Assembly: GCF_002899895.1 (NCBI RefSeq)
Contig: NZ_PPEI02000005.1
Location: 248,001-312,000, forward strand
Origin: Chryseobacterium oncorhynchi
GTDB taxonomy: Bacteria; Bacteroidota; Bacteroidia; Flavobacteriales; Weeksellaceae
Direction of reading: 5' to 3'
DNA: 64,000 nucleotides
Below the pieces are notes generated by a model. That model saw only the letters and a list, made by a program, of their open reading frames with translations. It had not been told where the DNA came from and did not search any database. This document shows, one piece after another, positions 22,892 through 31,991 of the stretch (the stretch's first letter is position 1; each line of letters opens with the position of its first letter). A program made the position numbers and the translations under genes.

Positions 22892-23032
22892 TATCTTAAA
22901 TACCTAAATGACTGTCTCTCATCGGGTTGCTTATCACTCTATTTTATCGTATTAAGGTTTCATTGTTAATTAAAAAATTTTCATGTTTATGGTTATTTTT
23001 TTTCATTCTAAATAATTTCTGACCTAAAAAAC

Positions 23033-23063
23033 AAAAAACGCTTCGAAAAATCGAGGCGTTTTT
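23033..23063 (-). terminator. Terminator after the 42-residue small ORF
   Basis: AAAACGCTTCGA/TCGAGGCGTTTT stem (one mismatch) with T runs on both sides. Its minus-strand 5' arm CGCCTCG is complementary to TGAGGCG at 23125-23131 in the small ORF. Confidence 0.8.
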
Positions 23064-23091
23064 GTAGTATTTTGATTAATTTTTTACGAGT

Positions 23092-23220
23092 TTACAGTAA
23101 ATAATTTCCAAAGTCAGCACATTTCGCCTCATTCCATATCATCAAATCATATCCGAATAATCCCAGTTTTGATGGGCTTTCGCATAGTTCTGCATTGATA
23201 TGTGCTCTTTGTATTGTCAT
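23092..23220 (-). CDS. 42-residue small ORF with own promoter and terminator
   Basis: I take the ATG at 23218-23220 because a TATCTTTG promoter element (23232-23239) lies just upstream and inside the longer frame. The product begins MTIQRAHINAELCE and continues GLFGYDLMIWNEAKCADF. It has no family I recognise. Size, promoter type, following terminator and a spaced G...YD..I....C pattern recall the 41-residue frame downstream, so the two may be duplicates or parallel leader peptides. Confidence that it is translated is moderate. Confidence 0.45.
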   Translation of the reverse strand: MTIQRAHINAELCESPSKLGLFGYDLMIWNEAKCADFGNYLL

Positions 23221-23231
23221 AATTTTCTGGC

Positions 23232-23239
23232 GCAAAGAT
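23232..23239 (-). promoter_or_regulatory. -7 promoter element before the 42-residue ORF
   Basis: TATCTTTG on the minus strand, 11 nt before the chosen ATG. No convincing -33 box. Confidence 0.45.
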
Positions 23240-23347
23240 AAATCTTTTTTGATATTATTTAATAATTTCCACAAGACTGAGTAATAAAATGAAGTTCTGT
23301 GACTGGTTTTTTAATAGTTACATAGTACTTTTTTTAAACACAAAATT

Positions 23348-23599
23348 TTATTTCATTACTTCACTCAGTTTTTCAAGTTCTATTAATAAACTTCCTTGAT
23401 AATCATATAGACTTTTATGTTCTGAAGTAGCAATAATTACAACTTCTTTAGCATCCATTAATGAAAAAGCAGGAAATTTTTCCTTAATTTCTTTTATCGC
23501 ATGCAATGGTAATTTTCCTTTTGATATTATTTCCTGTACAATCTCAAAGGGATCTTTGTTATCATATCTAAAATGAAGATATTTAGCAGTATTATCCAT
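23348..23599 (-). CDS. Small protein, L7/L12 C-terminal-like, in MoxR operon
   Basis: In this 83-residue protein the stretch HAIKEIKEKFPAFSLMDAKEVVIIA looks like the helix-turn-helix of the ribosomal L7/L12 C-terminal fold, which also occurs in unrelated small proteins. It is the last gene of the minus-strand cluster starting at 31182, 15 nt behind the TPR protein. Function unknown. A protein-protein adaptor would fit. Confidence 0.6.
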   Translation of the reverse strand: MDNTAKYLHFRYDNKDPFEIVQEIISKGKLPLHAIKEIKEKFPAFSLMDAKEVVIIATSEHKSLYDYQGSLLIELEKLSEVMK

Positions 23600-23614
23600 A
23601 TTATTTTTTATCCT

Positions 23615-24637
23615 TTAGTTCCTGAACATCTTATTTCTTCCTGTCTTGAATCTCGAAATATCTTTTAGAATCACCTCATCATTGGGATTAAAATATTTCA
23701 GTTCATTTATTATTTCTGAGCGGGTTCCTACTTTTTCAGCTATGATCTCATAGGCTATGTTTCTGGTAGTAATCTGTAGTTTTGGGTCTTTTTTAAACTC
23801 ATGTTTTAGAGCATCAAGATAGATGATCTTTTTGTAGGCCGGAGTTTTTGCATATAGCTCCTGTATTTCTGTTTCCAGTTTTTTAAGATCAAAAATATTG
23901 GCAAAATAGTTATTCAGACAGTTGAACGAATCTTTGTCTTCTTCCCAACCCTTTAGTAGTATCTTTTGAGCTTCGTCTGTTTTTTCCATTTTCTTACGAT
24001 AGACAAGAGAGGCCTTTACCATTTGTTTATTGGTTGTATAATCATCTGCAACCATTTGGTAATAGGTATGGGCGTTTTTAAGATCATTGATTTCTCTATA
24101 AAGATCTCCCACTTTTTCTTTCTGCTCCATTTCCTTGTAAAGGTCTATTGCTTTTTTGTATTGCTTTGCTTTTTCATAGCAGGTTGCTGCATCGGATTTA
24201 TTTTTTAACTTTTTAAGATATACTGCGGCAGCTTCGTTATAAAACCCTCCATTTTCTAATGTTTTTGCTCCTCTGTAATGGTCCTGAAGCAAATTCATAT
24301 AGACTTTTGCTGCTTTTTTATAATCCTTTTCTGCTATATACTTTTCAGCAAGTTCTTCGTATTTACTTCTGATTCTGTCAAACAATGAGGATTCCAGATA
24401 GAAATTTCCTCCACCAGCTCCTTTTCTTTTTGAATTCCGTTCGTTTTGCTCTTTATCTTTCAGGGCTACGATTACCATAAAAATAATAAAGGCAACAATC
24501 AGGAAAATAATCAGGGTTCCGATAACACTCCAGAAGCTTTCATGGAACAGCTGAGCAACTATTCCGATGATCTTGAACATGGCCAACAACACAAAGGCTG
24601 CCATAAATTTGTCTATAAATTTCTGCTTATTCATCAT
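23615..24637 (-). CDS. Membrane-anchored TPR protein of the MoxR/vWA module
   Basis: This 340-residue protein has two hydrophobic helices near the N-terminus (about residues 12-28 and 36-60), a basic linker, then helical repeats typical of TPR/SEL1-like scaffolds (YIAEKDYKKAAKVYMNLLQDHY and following, about 85-230). Its start overlaps the end of the 566-residue gene by 11 nt. Such TPR partners accompany the MoxR-vWA-propeller ternary systems described by Aravind and colleagues. It probably anchors the assembly at the membrane. Confidence 0.7.
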   Translation of the reverse strand: MMNKQKFIDKFMAAFVLLAMFKIIGIVAQLFHESFWSVIGTLIIFLIVAFIIFMVIVALKDKEQNERNSKRKGAGGGNFYLESSLFDRIRSKYEELAEKYIAEKDYKKAAKVYMNLLQDHYRGAKTLENGGFYNEAAAVYLKKLKNKSDAATCYEKAKQYKKAIDLYKEMEQKEKVGDLYREINDLKNAHTYYQMVADDYTTNKQMVKASLVYRKKMEKTDEAQKILLKGWEEDKDSFNCLNNYFANIFDLKKLETEIQELYAKTPAYKKIIYLDALKHEFKKDPKLQITTRNIAYEIIAEKVGTRSEIINELKYFNPNDEVILKDISRFKTGRNKMFRN

Positions 24638-26327
24638 CTTCGGAGTTTAAAATGGTTTTATCGTCTCTGAATAAACGGTAGAGAAGTAATATCACACAAA
24701 TTACAAGAACCCATACAAACCAGTTGTACCCGAACATCTTTACCAAGGGGTAGAACAGATACACCAGCATGGCTACGAGTATTGCCGTCAAAAGGAACTT
24801 TACCCAACCAGGCACGTTATCGCCACCAAGGTTCAGGGATTTATTTTTAAACAGAAAAGAATATAGTCCCACTGCTGCAATCATCAGGATCACCATATAC
24901 AGAATATCTGAAACAGGGGTATCTTTTTTCAACTGCCTATTCCCTGACTCAATTCCTTTTACCTTTGAATCTTTTATAGGTGATGGTGGCTGCATATCCA
25001 CAAGATCAATAGTTCCGTAAAGCTTTCCTAAAGAGTCTTCCATCAAAACCTGCTTTTTCTTTAAAAGAAATTTTACGACATCTCCGTTTGCTGGTTTTCC
25101 TTTGGTATATTGTTTAAGAGAGTCTGAAATTTTACGTTTCAGGTTTTCACTTCTTTCTTCAATATGTCTGGTTATTTTCTTTTTATAAATTGTTTTGAGA
25201 GAATCTCTGCTTTGTTGTTCCTTACCGTTAAGCTTTTGAATATCGTGTCCTATTTCACTTACCTCTCTTCCGCCTTTCTTTTTATATTCTTCTTTTGCTT
25301 TTTCTGTCTGCCCCTCCAGCATTCCTGCATTCAGAAGTTCGTTGGACAGTCCTTTCCTTTTCTGTTGGTATATAGAATCAATCTTCTGATCTATTTCGGT
25401 GATGCCCGACTGAAAGGCTAGCATATCTGATGGTGCTTTTACAGCATTTTTTACAATTTTCCCTGAAGACTCAACGTTTTCTTCCTGTTCAGATTCTTTT
25501 TTATCTGATGGGAGCGCTATTTTTAAGACAATAGCAATCACAATAACGGCCCAGAATATTCTGCGGAAATTTCGGGTACCTTTACTTTCCTGCTTATCGC
25601 CGGAGCTTCCTCCAAATAAACCTTCCAACCAGGTAAATTTTCCTGATCCATCACCTCTGGATGTTCCCATAATGTCTAAAGGAACCCCTAATTCTATGGC
25701 TCTTTCAGGATATTTTTCAATGTATTTTAAATATTTTTCAATCTCTTTTTTATTCCCTGCCATTACTTTTTTCATATCAAAAGGCAGGTTATTCATCCAT
25801 TCTTCTTCGGTTTGAGGTTTCTGTAAAGCTTCAAGCATTTTTTCATCATCCATTTCAACCGTAAAGCTTTCTATCTGGTGAGGGATTGTAACTCCTTTCA
25901 GAGGTTTTCTAACTATTTCATCAATATTTCCAGGCTCCTGAATCAATGCAACCCAATCTATCTGTTCTGATAGTTTTACCAATCCAAATTCAGGATGCAT
26001 AATGAGAAAATCTGAAGCTACCAGTTCCCAGTCCTCTGGATTTATTTTCGGATAAAAAGTTGTATTTTCAGGAATAAAAAATTTATTATCCACACACTGG
26101 AAATAAGCATTTTTACCAATTTCCTGCGGGGCATGATCGTTAAAAACCAGAAAACATCCATACAGCACATTCGGAAGATCTGCCGGAATAGCATAGGATT
26201 TTATGTGATCGAGATTAATCCCAAGGACTTCCATTTCCTGAAGCCATATCACAGGTGAAGAGCCTTTGATTAAAAGCCCTTTTTTAGGATAATTATTTTT
26301 CGGGAAAGGTTTAATTCTAAGCTCCAT
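24627..26327 (-). CDS. Large membrane protein of the MoxR/vWA module (propeller-like N-terminus)
   Basis: This 566-residue protein has an N-terminal soluble part (about 1-200) resembling the small beta-rich domains of MoxR ternary systems (WLQEMEVLGINLDHIKSYAIPADLP). One membrane helix follows near residue 260-278, then a charged coiled-coil-like region (about 320-430) and three more membrane helices near the C-terminus. It overlaps both neighbours (11 nt each), so it is translationally coupled. The exact family number cannot be assigned by eye. Confidence 0.6.
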   Translation of the reverse strand: MELRIKPFPKNNYPKKGLLIKGSSPVIWLQEMEVLGINLDHIKSYAIPADLPNVLYGCFLVFNDHAPQEIGKNAYFQCVDNKFFIPENTTFYPKINPEDWELVASDFLIMHPEFGLVKLSEQIDWVALIQEPGNIDEIVRKPLKGVTIPHQIESFTVEMDDEKMLEALQKPQTEEEWMNNLPFDMKKVMAGNKKEIEKYLKYIEKYPERAIELGVPLDIMGTSRGDGSGKFTWLEGLFGGSSGDKQESKGTRNFRRIFWAVIVIAIVLKIALPSDKKESEQEENVESSGKIVKNAVKAPSDMLAFQSGITEIDQKIDSIYQQKRKGLSNELLNAGMLEGQTEKAKEEYKKKGGREVSEIGHDIQKLNGKEQQSRDSLKTIYKKKITRHIEERSENLKRKISDSLKQYTKGKPANGDVVKFLLKKKQVLMEDSLGKLYGTIDLVDMQPPSPIKDSKVKGIESGNRQLKKDTPVSDILYMVILMIAAVGLYSFLFKNKSLNLGGDNVPGWVKFLLTAILVAMLVYLFYPLVKMFGYNWFVWVLVICVILLLYRLFRDDKTILNSEDDE

Positions 26328-28695
26328 AATCCAAAATCTGATCTATAAATGGTCTTAAGTATTGAAAATACATTTCCTCCACGGTTCTTACTTTCTGTAA
26401 AGTGTGTTCCGGAAGATAATATTCTGGTCCACTAAATTCTGTATAGGTAGCCAGGGAAAGAAAACCATATGAGGTAGCCGGCATATAAAATTCATCTATT
26501 CCTTTATTGCTACTCCTAAAAGTTAGCATCCCTCGGTAATCTGCAATGATTTCACTCCCATCGGGAAAGGTAAATTTGTTTCTGTTCTGCTCTGCAAAAA
26601 TTTTTATTTCAAATCTGTTTTTGTACAGGCTCAATGTATTATCATATACATTGCTTATTTCACATCCTGAAAAAACCAGATTACTCTGACTATTAATTCC
26701 TATTTTATTAAAACTGTTGATAATTTTAAGTCCGGTTTGACTCAGCTTAGCAACTTCCGCTTCCGCTTTTGCATTGTTTTTTTCTATTTCTTTATCTTTT
26801 CCGGAAATTGTTTCAATGGAGATATTTCCCTCAATATTTATTTTGTATAGTAACGGATTGGCAAATTGATGAAGATAAAAACTCTTCCCAAAATAAATCA
26901 GATTATAAGAATCCGGTATATTAAGTCCGGTAACATTTTGCTCAGAATATTCCTTTGTATTTAAATTAAGTTTTGATATTAATTTTTTGGCCGGCTGGTA
27001 CTGACAAAGGATAAAATGCTGTTGCCTATTTTTCGCCAAAGCAAACTTTCCAGTGGGTTTTACAGAGATATTTTCAAACAAAATTTCACAGCCATGATAG
27101 GTTTTATAATATTCGTAATAATGTCTGTCATAATAATTGTCTGAAAGGTAGGTTTTCAACAATTGTTTTTTAGAACTCAGTATAAAAAATTCGCCCTCGT
27201 ATAGAAACTGTGCAATTTTATTAACTGGTGTTGGGTATAAAATTGGATAATTCAGTGGCAGTTCTGTTTTCTTTCCATCCAAATTAATTCCTGCTGTTTT
27301 TTGTTGTGGCGGGTTTGCCCACAATTCCTGAAGCGGAAGTTTTATTTTCTGAATATGTTTTCTTGCTCCTTTATGATGTTTATAAAAGTTGATTTCTCCA
27401 TCTGAACTGGTTGTCACCAAAAATTTAAGCCTATCCCTATGCTGATGAATGACTTTTTGAACTTTCTTGTCTGTAATATTTTCCTCATGGGTAATGAAAA
27501 ATACTTCTATATCTTTTTCAGTATGTTCTTCAATAAAAAATTTTTCCAACGCTTCTGATGCTTCCAGAATCGGGCTCACCTGATTAAGGTTTTCAATAAC
27601 ATCTTCTACTTTATTCAGGGAAATGGGAACTCCTGCCTGCCCCAATGCAAAAACCTTGCATTCCGAATGTGCCTTTGGATGTTTGATCACAGCAATAGCA
27701 GATGCGAAAGCTAGCACTTTTGGTGTACCCCAATTTCTTAGGGAAGTATCAATTAAAATTATTCTTTCGAAAATATTTTCTTCAGGGGGTATCTCTCTTT
27801 GAATGTACAGAGCTTCATTATTGGCAACCCGATTCATGAATATCTCGTCTTCATTAGCAAATTCCGACAAAAGCATTTTGTGGAAATCTCCTTTATTGGT
27901 CATATCGGAAATGCCCCCTATCGGTTGTTCTCCCGGAGAAAGGTGACGCATTGGGATCTTCAGTCCACTCCAAATTCTTTTGATAAGACTTCCTACCTGA
28001 AATGTCTTTGGTTCTTCAATCAGTTCTCTGATAAAGTCTTTATCCGTATCTGCTGTAGCTTCTTCCTCTACCACTTCATCATACAGTTCCGGCTCTTCTG
28101 TAAGCCCTCTCATTGCATCAATAATAGATTGCGTAGTTGGGAATCTTTTGTTAAGATCCATTGCTGCCAGATCTTTATTTAGGATGGAAGATTCTGCATG
28201 CTGTTTATCTGCACTAAAGGCAAGCTCTTGTGGACGTTTATAATAAACTTTCAAAATTGCTTCAGCAGTTGTGGAAGATATTCTGTTGTGCCCATTTTTA
28301 AACAAAGTCTGCAAGAGAACAATCTTATTTTGCTTTTGCTTGTAGATTTGAGGAAGAGCCTTTATTTTTTCTAGAAATTCAATTTCTTTTTCAGCATTGA
28401 ATTCAAAGTTTCCAACACTATAAAGTTTTGTGGTATGTCTTAAGGGATCTGCAAAGTTGATATACCCTTCCTGCATGGCATATAAGACCATCAACAAAGC
28501 TCCGAACGGAGGCCAGCCCTGTGGTTGAAGTTCTTTTAAAATCTCAATAATATAAGGTCTATAAGCAATAGCCCCTACTCCCGGTATGGAAATAAGGTTG
28601 TTATCGTTATATCCGGAATCTCCGGGAATATCTTCATCGGTTTTCCATTCCCAGAAATAGTTTTCATAGGACTGGAAATAGGCCTTTAATTCCAT
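26317..28695 (-). CDS. vWA protein with C-terminal beta-propeller-like repeats
   Basis: This 792-residue protein has a von Willebrand A-like core at about 300-450. It starts at IILIDTSLRNWGTPK (a degenerate MIDAS of DxS type) and runs through IEVFFITHEENITDKKV. The C-terminal half has repeated beta-hairpin segments (NLIYFGKSFYLHQFANPLLYKI and similar), suggesting a propeller. The N-terminal part begins MELKAYFQSYENYFWEW. This is the central component expected of a MoxR-vWA-propeller system. Overlaps of 10-11 nt with both neighbours indicate one operon. Confidence 0.75.
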   Translation of the reverse strand: MELKAYFQSYENYFWEWKTDEDIPGDSGYNDNNLISIPGVGAIAYRPYIIEILKELQPQGWPPFGALLMVLYAMQEGYINFADPLRHTTKLYSVGNFEFNAEKEIEFLEKIKALPQIYKQKQNKIVLLQTLFKNGHNRISSTTAEAILKVYYKRPQELAFSADKQHAESSILNKDLAAMDLNKRFPTTQSIIDAMRGLTEEPELYDEVVEEEATADTDKDFIRELIEEPKTFQVGSLIKRIWSGLKIPMRHLSPGEQPIGGISDMTNKGDFHKMLLSEFANEDEIFMNRVANNEALYIQREIPPEENIFERIILIDTSLRNWGTPKVLAFASAIAVIKHPKAHSECKVFALGQAGVPISLNKVEDVIENLNQVSPILEASEALEKFFIEEHTEKDIEVFFITHEENITDKKVQKVIHQHRDRLKFLVTTSSDGEINFYKHHKGARKHIQKIKLPLQELWANPPQQKTAGINLDGKKTELPLNYPILYPTPVNKIAQFLYEGEFFILSSKKQLLKTYLSDNYYDRHYYEYYKTYHGCEILFENISVKPTGKFALAKNRQQHFILCQYQPAKKLISKLNLNTKEYSEQNVTGLNIPDSYNLIYFGKSFYLHQFANPLLYKINIEGNISIETISGKDKEIEKNNAKAEAEVAKLSQTGLKIINSFNKIGINSQSNLVFSGCEISNVYDNTLSLYKNRFEIKIFAEQNRNKFTFPDGSEIIADYRGMLTFRSSNKGIDEFYMPATSYGFLSLATYTEFSGPEYYLPEHTLQKVRTVEEMYFQYLRPFIDQILDYGA

Positions 28696-29429
28696 TCTCT
28701 TGATTTTTCGGTAAGACGGAATGAGCTTATGGACAAGTCCCGGAAATCGGCTTTCTTAAGTGAAAGATAATTCCCCTTTTCATCCCATAGAAGCCATCCA
28801 TCTTGTTCTTTATTATATTTTTCCTGTAAAGGTAAACTCAGGTTTTTAAATTCAAAATCAAAACCTGATGGCAATAGGTGGTTGTCTTTTAACCAATAGG
28901 TTTTTCCTGGCAAGCTTAATAAGGGTGTTCCTGAAAAAAGAGCTTTATCCCCAATTACAACCCATTTTATTTTTTCCAATCTGAATTTGGGTACTGTTGC
29001 AATACGGTCTTTAATATCTGACATGTTGCACAGCAAGGCAATTACAGGATATTCTTCGTCACTTTCCTTTAACTTAATCTGAACTCTTTCACTAATTCCG
29101 AAATAGTTATTATTAGAAATCGGAAAATTGAGACGTAATGCTTTATCTATAGACATCCAAAGCAAAGCTGTTCTCATTTTCCTGCTGGGAACCAATGCTC
29201 CTTTTTTAAATAAAAGCCCATCACGCAGCTCGTACAGTACAAAATTGGGTAACTGATGTATTTCCGAGGAGACGGCTTGTTCGTCGGTAAAACCTTTAAG
29301 CCATATCGTTTCATCATCCACCGCAATCTGAACATTCTTCCAGTCCCTTATAGAACCCAGAAAATCTTCATCAGTCTGGGGGATTTCCGCCCAGAATTCT
29401 TTTATATTGTTTGAAGAATTTTCTGCCAT
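28686..29429 (-). CDS. Soluble MoxR/vWA-module protein
   Basis: This 247-residue, mostly beta, Trp-rich protein (FWAEIPQTDEDFLGSIRDW, IWLKGFTDEQ) matches in style the bpX-type domains that accompany MoxR and vWA proteins. It has no signal peptide or membrane helix. Its start overlaps the MoxR stop by 28 nt and its end overlaps the vWA gene by 10 nt. Function not known beyond membership of the module. Confidence 0.6.
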   Translation of the reverse strand: MAENSSNNIKEFWAEIPQTDEDFLGSIRDWKNVQIAVDDETIWLKGFTDEQAVSSEIHQLPNFVLYELRDGLLFKKGALVPSRKMRTALLWMSIDKALRLNFPISNNNYFGISERVQIKLKESDEEYPVIALLCNMSDIKDRIATVPKFRLEKIKWVVIGDKALFSGTPLLSLPGKTYWLKDNHLLPSGFDFEFKNLSLPLQEKYNKEQDGWLLWDEKGNYLSLKKADFRDLSISSFRLTEKSREWN

Positions 29430-30535
29430 AAGCTTTCAATTTCCTGCTGAATATATTGTTTTTGCTCAGGATTTCTAATCCAGTCGCAGCGTGTTTGTAG
29501 GTATCTTAGTTTATCCTTGATCACATTTTGCTCTTCAAAACTCAACGTTCCTTCATTCCATTTCTCTACAAGGATTTTCACATCTTTCATCACATCTTCC
29601 GGATTGGGCGTTTTATTTTGCATAGCCTGAGGATGAGACTTTGGGTGATCGTCTTTTTCTATGGTTCTGTTGATAATTCCTTCAAGAATTTCAATTTGTT
29701 CTTCTGTATCCCAGATGTGTTTTAAAACCCAAAGGTCAGAAAGAACAGCTTCATTTCTTCCACAGATCAGAGCACTTGCTGCAATAAGGTTTTGAAGCTT
29801 CACTGCTCTACGATCCGAAATAGCAATTCCTGTATTCCGTAAACTCATGATGGTATTCAGGTAAGCCTCATAGATAGGCTTAAGATCTATTGTTTTACAA
29901 ATATTTTGCAGTTCTCTTATCTCATCAGCATGAATTTCGGGAACTTCTGTTTCTTCTTCATTTTCTAATTTTCTTCCTGCCAAAAGAACCTGTTGTAATA
30001 ATTCAGGATTCACGTAATCTACATTTATTCTCACTAGAAAACGGTCAAATAAGGCATTTAGGGCTTCATCTTCCGGAAGAACGTTACTTGCTCCCACAAA
30101 CATTAAAGCCGGTAAGTGTTTTGTTTCTTTTCCTCTTTTGAAAATCTTTTCGTTCAATGCCATCAGCAATGAGTTGAGGATAGCGGAATTGGCGTTGAAG
30201 ATCTCATCCAGAAAAACCAAGGAGGCCTCGGGCATCATTCCTTCCGTATTGGTCAGAAGTTCTCCTTCTTTTAATTTCCTGATGTCAAAAGGACCAAAAA
30301 TCTCATTGGGTTCTGTAAAACGGGTTAATAAATATTCAAAGTTTTTTCCGTCTTTTACAGTTTTTGACAATGTTCTTACAATGGCTGATTTTGCGGTTCC
30401 CGGAGGGCCATACAAAAAGGCATTCTCTCTTGCCAAAAGACAGATTCCCAATAGGTCTACTACATCATTTTTACCTACGAAAGTATCTTTTACGTAGTTT
30501 AGAACTGTATTGAGTTTATTGATATTCTGAGTCAT
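29402..30535 (-). CDS. MoxR-family AAA+ ATPase
   Basis: This is 377 residues from the ATG at 30533-30535, which overlaps the previous stop as ATGA. Walker A is GPPGTAKS (43-50), Walker B is LVFLDEIF, and sensor 1 is FVGASN. MoxR ATPases act as chaperones that insert cofactors into or remodel vWA-containing complexes. This one belongs to the RavA/MoxR branch and is encoded between module-specific proteins. The C-terminal extension of about 70 residues ends with a helical stretch (DVMKDVKILVEKWNEG). Confidence 0.92.
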   Translation of the reverse strand: MTQNINKLNTVLNYVKDTFVGKNDVVDLLGICLLARENAFLYGPPGTAKSAIVRTLSKTVKDGKNFEYLLTRFTEPNEIFGPFDIRKLKEGELLTNTEGMMPEASLVFLDEIFNANSAILNSLLMALNEKIFKRGKETKHLPALMFVGASNVLPEDEALNALFDRFLVRINVDYVNPELLQQVLLAGRKLENEEETEVPEIHADEIRELQNICKTIDLKPIYEAYLNTIMSLRNTGIAISDRRAVKLQNLIAASALICGRNEAVLSDLWVLKHIWDTEEQIEILEGIINRTIEKDDHPKSHPQAMQNKTPNPEDVMKDVKILVEKWNEGTLSFEEQNVIKDKLRYLQTRCDWIRNPEQKQYIQQEIESLWQKILQTI

Positions 30536-31182
30536 TGATTTTCTTCGGTTATTATTTTTAATTCTCTCCAAAATGCATCTTTATGCATCCCAAATTCTGC
30601 AATGAGCAGTTTATTGATGAACGGAATTTCCGCCAGTTTATAATCTTTTTTGTCAACAATTCTTTCCAGATACAATTTCCGGTAGGTTTTGTCTTTCAGT
30701 TCTTCCTCCCAGTTCACCCGTTCCAGATCAAGATCATATCCGATTCCTGAGTAATGAAATTCTGTGAGGATGTCTTCAAGGAGGGTAATCAGAGTATCTT
30801 CGGGGTCTACAGAATTTAAAGCAATAATCACTTCGGGTAAAAACCTCAATGATAAATCTGCTGACAATATGGAGGAAACATTTTTTGTTCCCTGAAACCT
30901 TGGGATGAGGTTTTCAATATTTTTTGCTGTGTTTTCTCTTATAAGATACAACTGTGCACTATGATAGAGAACTTTCGCTGCCCAAACTGCTGTTGTTTTA
31001 TCACAAACTAACTGATCGGATAAAAACTCAAGTCTTTCTTTTTCAAATTCTGTTTCAAAATAATCACCTGCCTCTGTCTCTTCTTTTAGGGAAATTTCCT
31101 GCAAGTTCGAGAAAAGGGTTATACATTGATTCTTCCTGAGTAGGAAGATTGTATCTAAAAACGGTGATTTGGTTTCCATCAT
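30532..31182 (-). CDS. First protein of the MoxR/vWA operon, helical
   Basis: This 216-residue helical protein has no signal peptide. The pattern (FLDTIFLLRKNQCITLFSNLQE ... TTAVWAAKVLYHSAQLYLI) is unlike any enzyme I recognise. It is translationally coupled to MoxR through ATGA. The promoter element TATTTTTG at 31187-31194 ends only 4 nt before the first ATG. Either the mRNA is leaderless or the second Met (one codon later) is used. Confidence 0.65.
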   Translation of the reverse strand: MMETKSPFLDTIFLLRKNQCITLFSNLQEISLKEETEAGDYFETEFEKERLEFLSDQLVCDKTTAVWAAKVLYHSAQLYLIRENTAKNIENLIPRFQGTKNVSSILSADLSLRFLPEVIIALNSVDPEDTLITLLEDILTEFHYSGIGYDLDLERVNWEEELKDKTYRKLYLERIVDKKDYKLAEIPFINKLLIAEFGMHKDAFWRELKIITEENQ

Positions 31183-31186
31183 CTAA

Positions 31187-31194
31187 CAAAAATA
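31187..31194 (-). promoter_or_regulatory. -7 promoter element of the MoxR/vWA operon
   Basis: TATTTTTG on the minus strand, immediately before the first gene. No Ro60-type operator is present here. Confidence 0.5.
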
Positions 31195-31267
31195 AAACTA
31201 TTTCGTTGAGAATGAAATTTTAATTCGGCGATTAATGTTAAATACTGAATCTTTTTAATTTTAAAAT

Positions 31268-31301
31268 AAAAAAACCTTAAAGTAAGAAATCTCTAAGGTT
31301 T
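31268..31301 (-). terminator. Terminator of the VOC gene
   Basis: AAACCTTA and TAAGGTTT pair across 18 nt. On the minus strand a T run follows. Confidence 0.7.
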
Positions 31302-31324
31302 TGAAATGGTATCTCTCAATGATT

Positions 31325-31714
31325 TTAGGCAACAATTTCAATAATATTGTTTTCCGGATCCAGGATAACGCTTTCGTAATAGCCATCTCCTGTGGTACGT
31401 GGTTCTCCGGCTACTGTATATCCGTCTTTTCTCAACGTCTCTGTAAGTTTGTCCACTTTTTCTTTACTGCCTGCTGAAAATGCCAGATGTATGATTCCAA
31501 ACTGTTGAGACTGGTAGGAGTTTTCGCTTTTTCTGATGTCTGGCCTGGTCATAATTTCTATTCTACAGCCATTATCAAAGCTTAAAAAATAGGATTCAAA
31601 GTTTTTAACAGGATTATGGTATTTTTCATTGGAAATGGCTCCAAAATACTTCTGATAAAATTCTCTGGACTGTTCAAGGTCTTTCACCCAAATAGCAATA
31701 TGTTCTATTTTCAT
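31325..31714 (-). CDS. VOC-family protein (lactoylglutathione lyase-like)
   Basis: This 129-residue protein is one vicinal-oxygen-chelate unit pair: IEHIAIWVKDLEQSREFYQKYFG at the N-terminus, GIIHLAFSAGS in the middle, and SVILDPENNIIEIVA at the end. His and Glu metal ligands are in the expected places. It resembles small glyoxalase I-like proteins. The substrate is unknown. It is a lone gene with its own terminator. Confidence 0.87.
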   Translation of the reverse strand: MKIEHIAIWVKDLEQSREFYQKYFGAISNEKYHNPVKNFESYFLSFDNGCRIEIMTRPDIRKSENSYQSQQFGIIHLAFSAGSKEKVDKLTETLRKDGYTVAGEPRTTGDGYYESVILDPENNIIEIVA

Positions 31715-31964
31715 TTTTTTATTTTAATACTATTGAATGCAGCAAAATTAGCGGGTCACATCGTGTGACACTTGCTCTGTGTTATTCTATTCTTGTTCTG
31801 TATTGGCTATATTCAGTTTTGACTTTACAGAATATGACATTTTCAACAGACTTTATATACAATCCTATTTAAAGCATTTATTGATAATATTTTATGCATT
31901 ACAGCCACCTGAAATTGCTCAGTTGTTTCCATCCCTGTAATGATATGATCAATATAAAAGTTAT

Positions 31965-31972
31965 TATATTTG
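31965..31972 (+). promoter_or_regulatory. -7 promoter element of deoD
   Basis: TATATTTG, 19 nt before the deoD ATG. Confidence 0.5.
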
Positions 31973-31991
31973 TGCCAGTCAAAATAAAATT

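Noticed and set aside
22900-22920. GACTGTCTCTC on the plus strand, identical to the Asp anticodon loop region
   Set aside because: It is on the opposite strand to the tRNAs and no stem or T arm surrounds it; an 11-nt match can be chance.
30480-30510. A TACGTAGTTTAG match resembling one half of the Ro60 operator
   Set aside because: It is inside the MoxR coding sequence, lacks the second half-site and has no -7 box at 9 nt.
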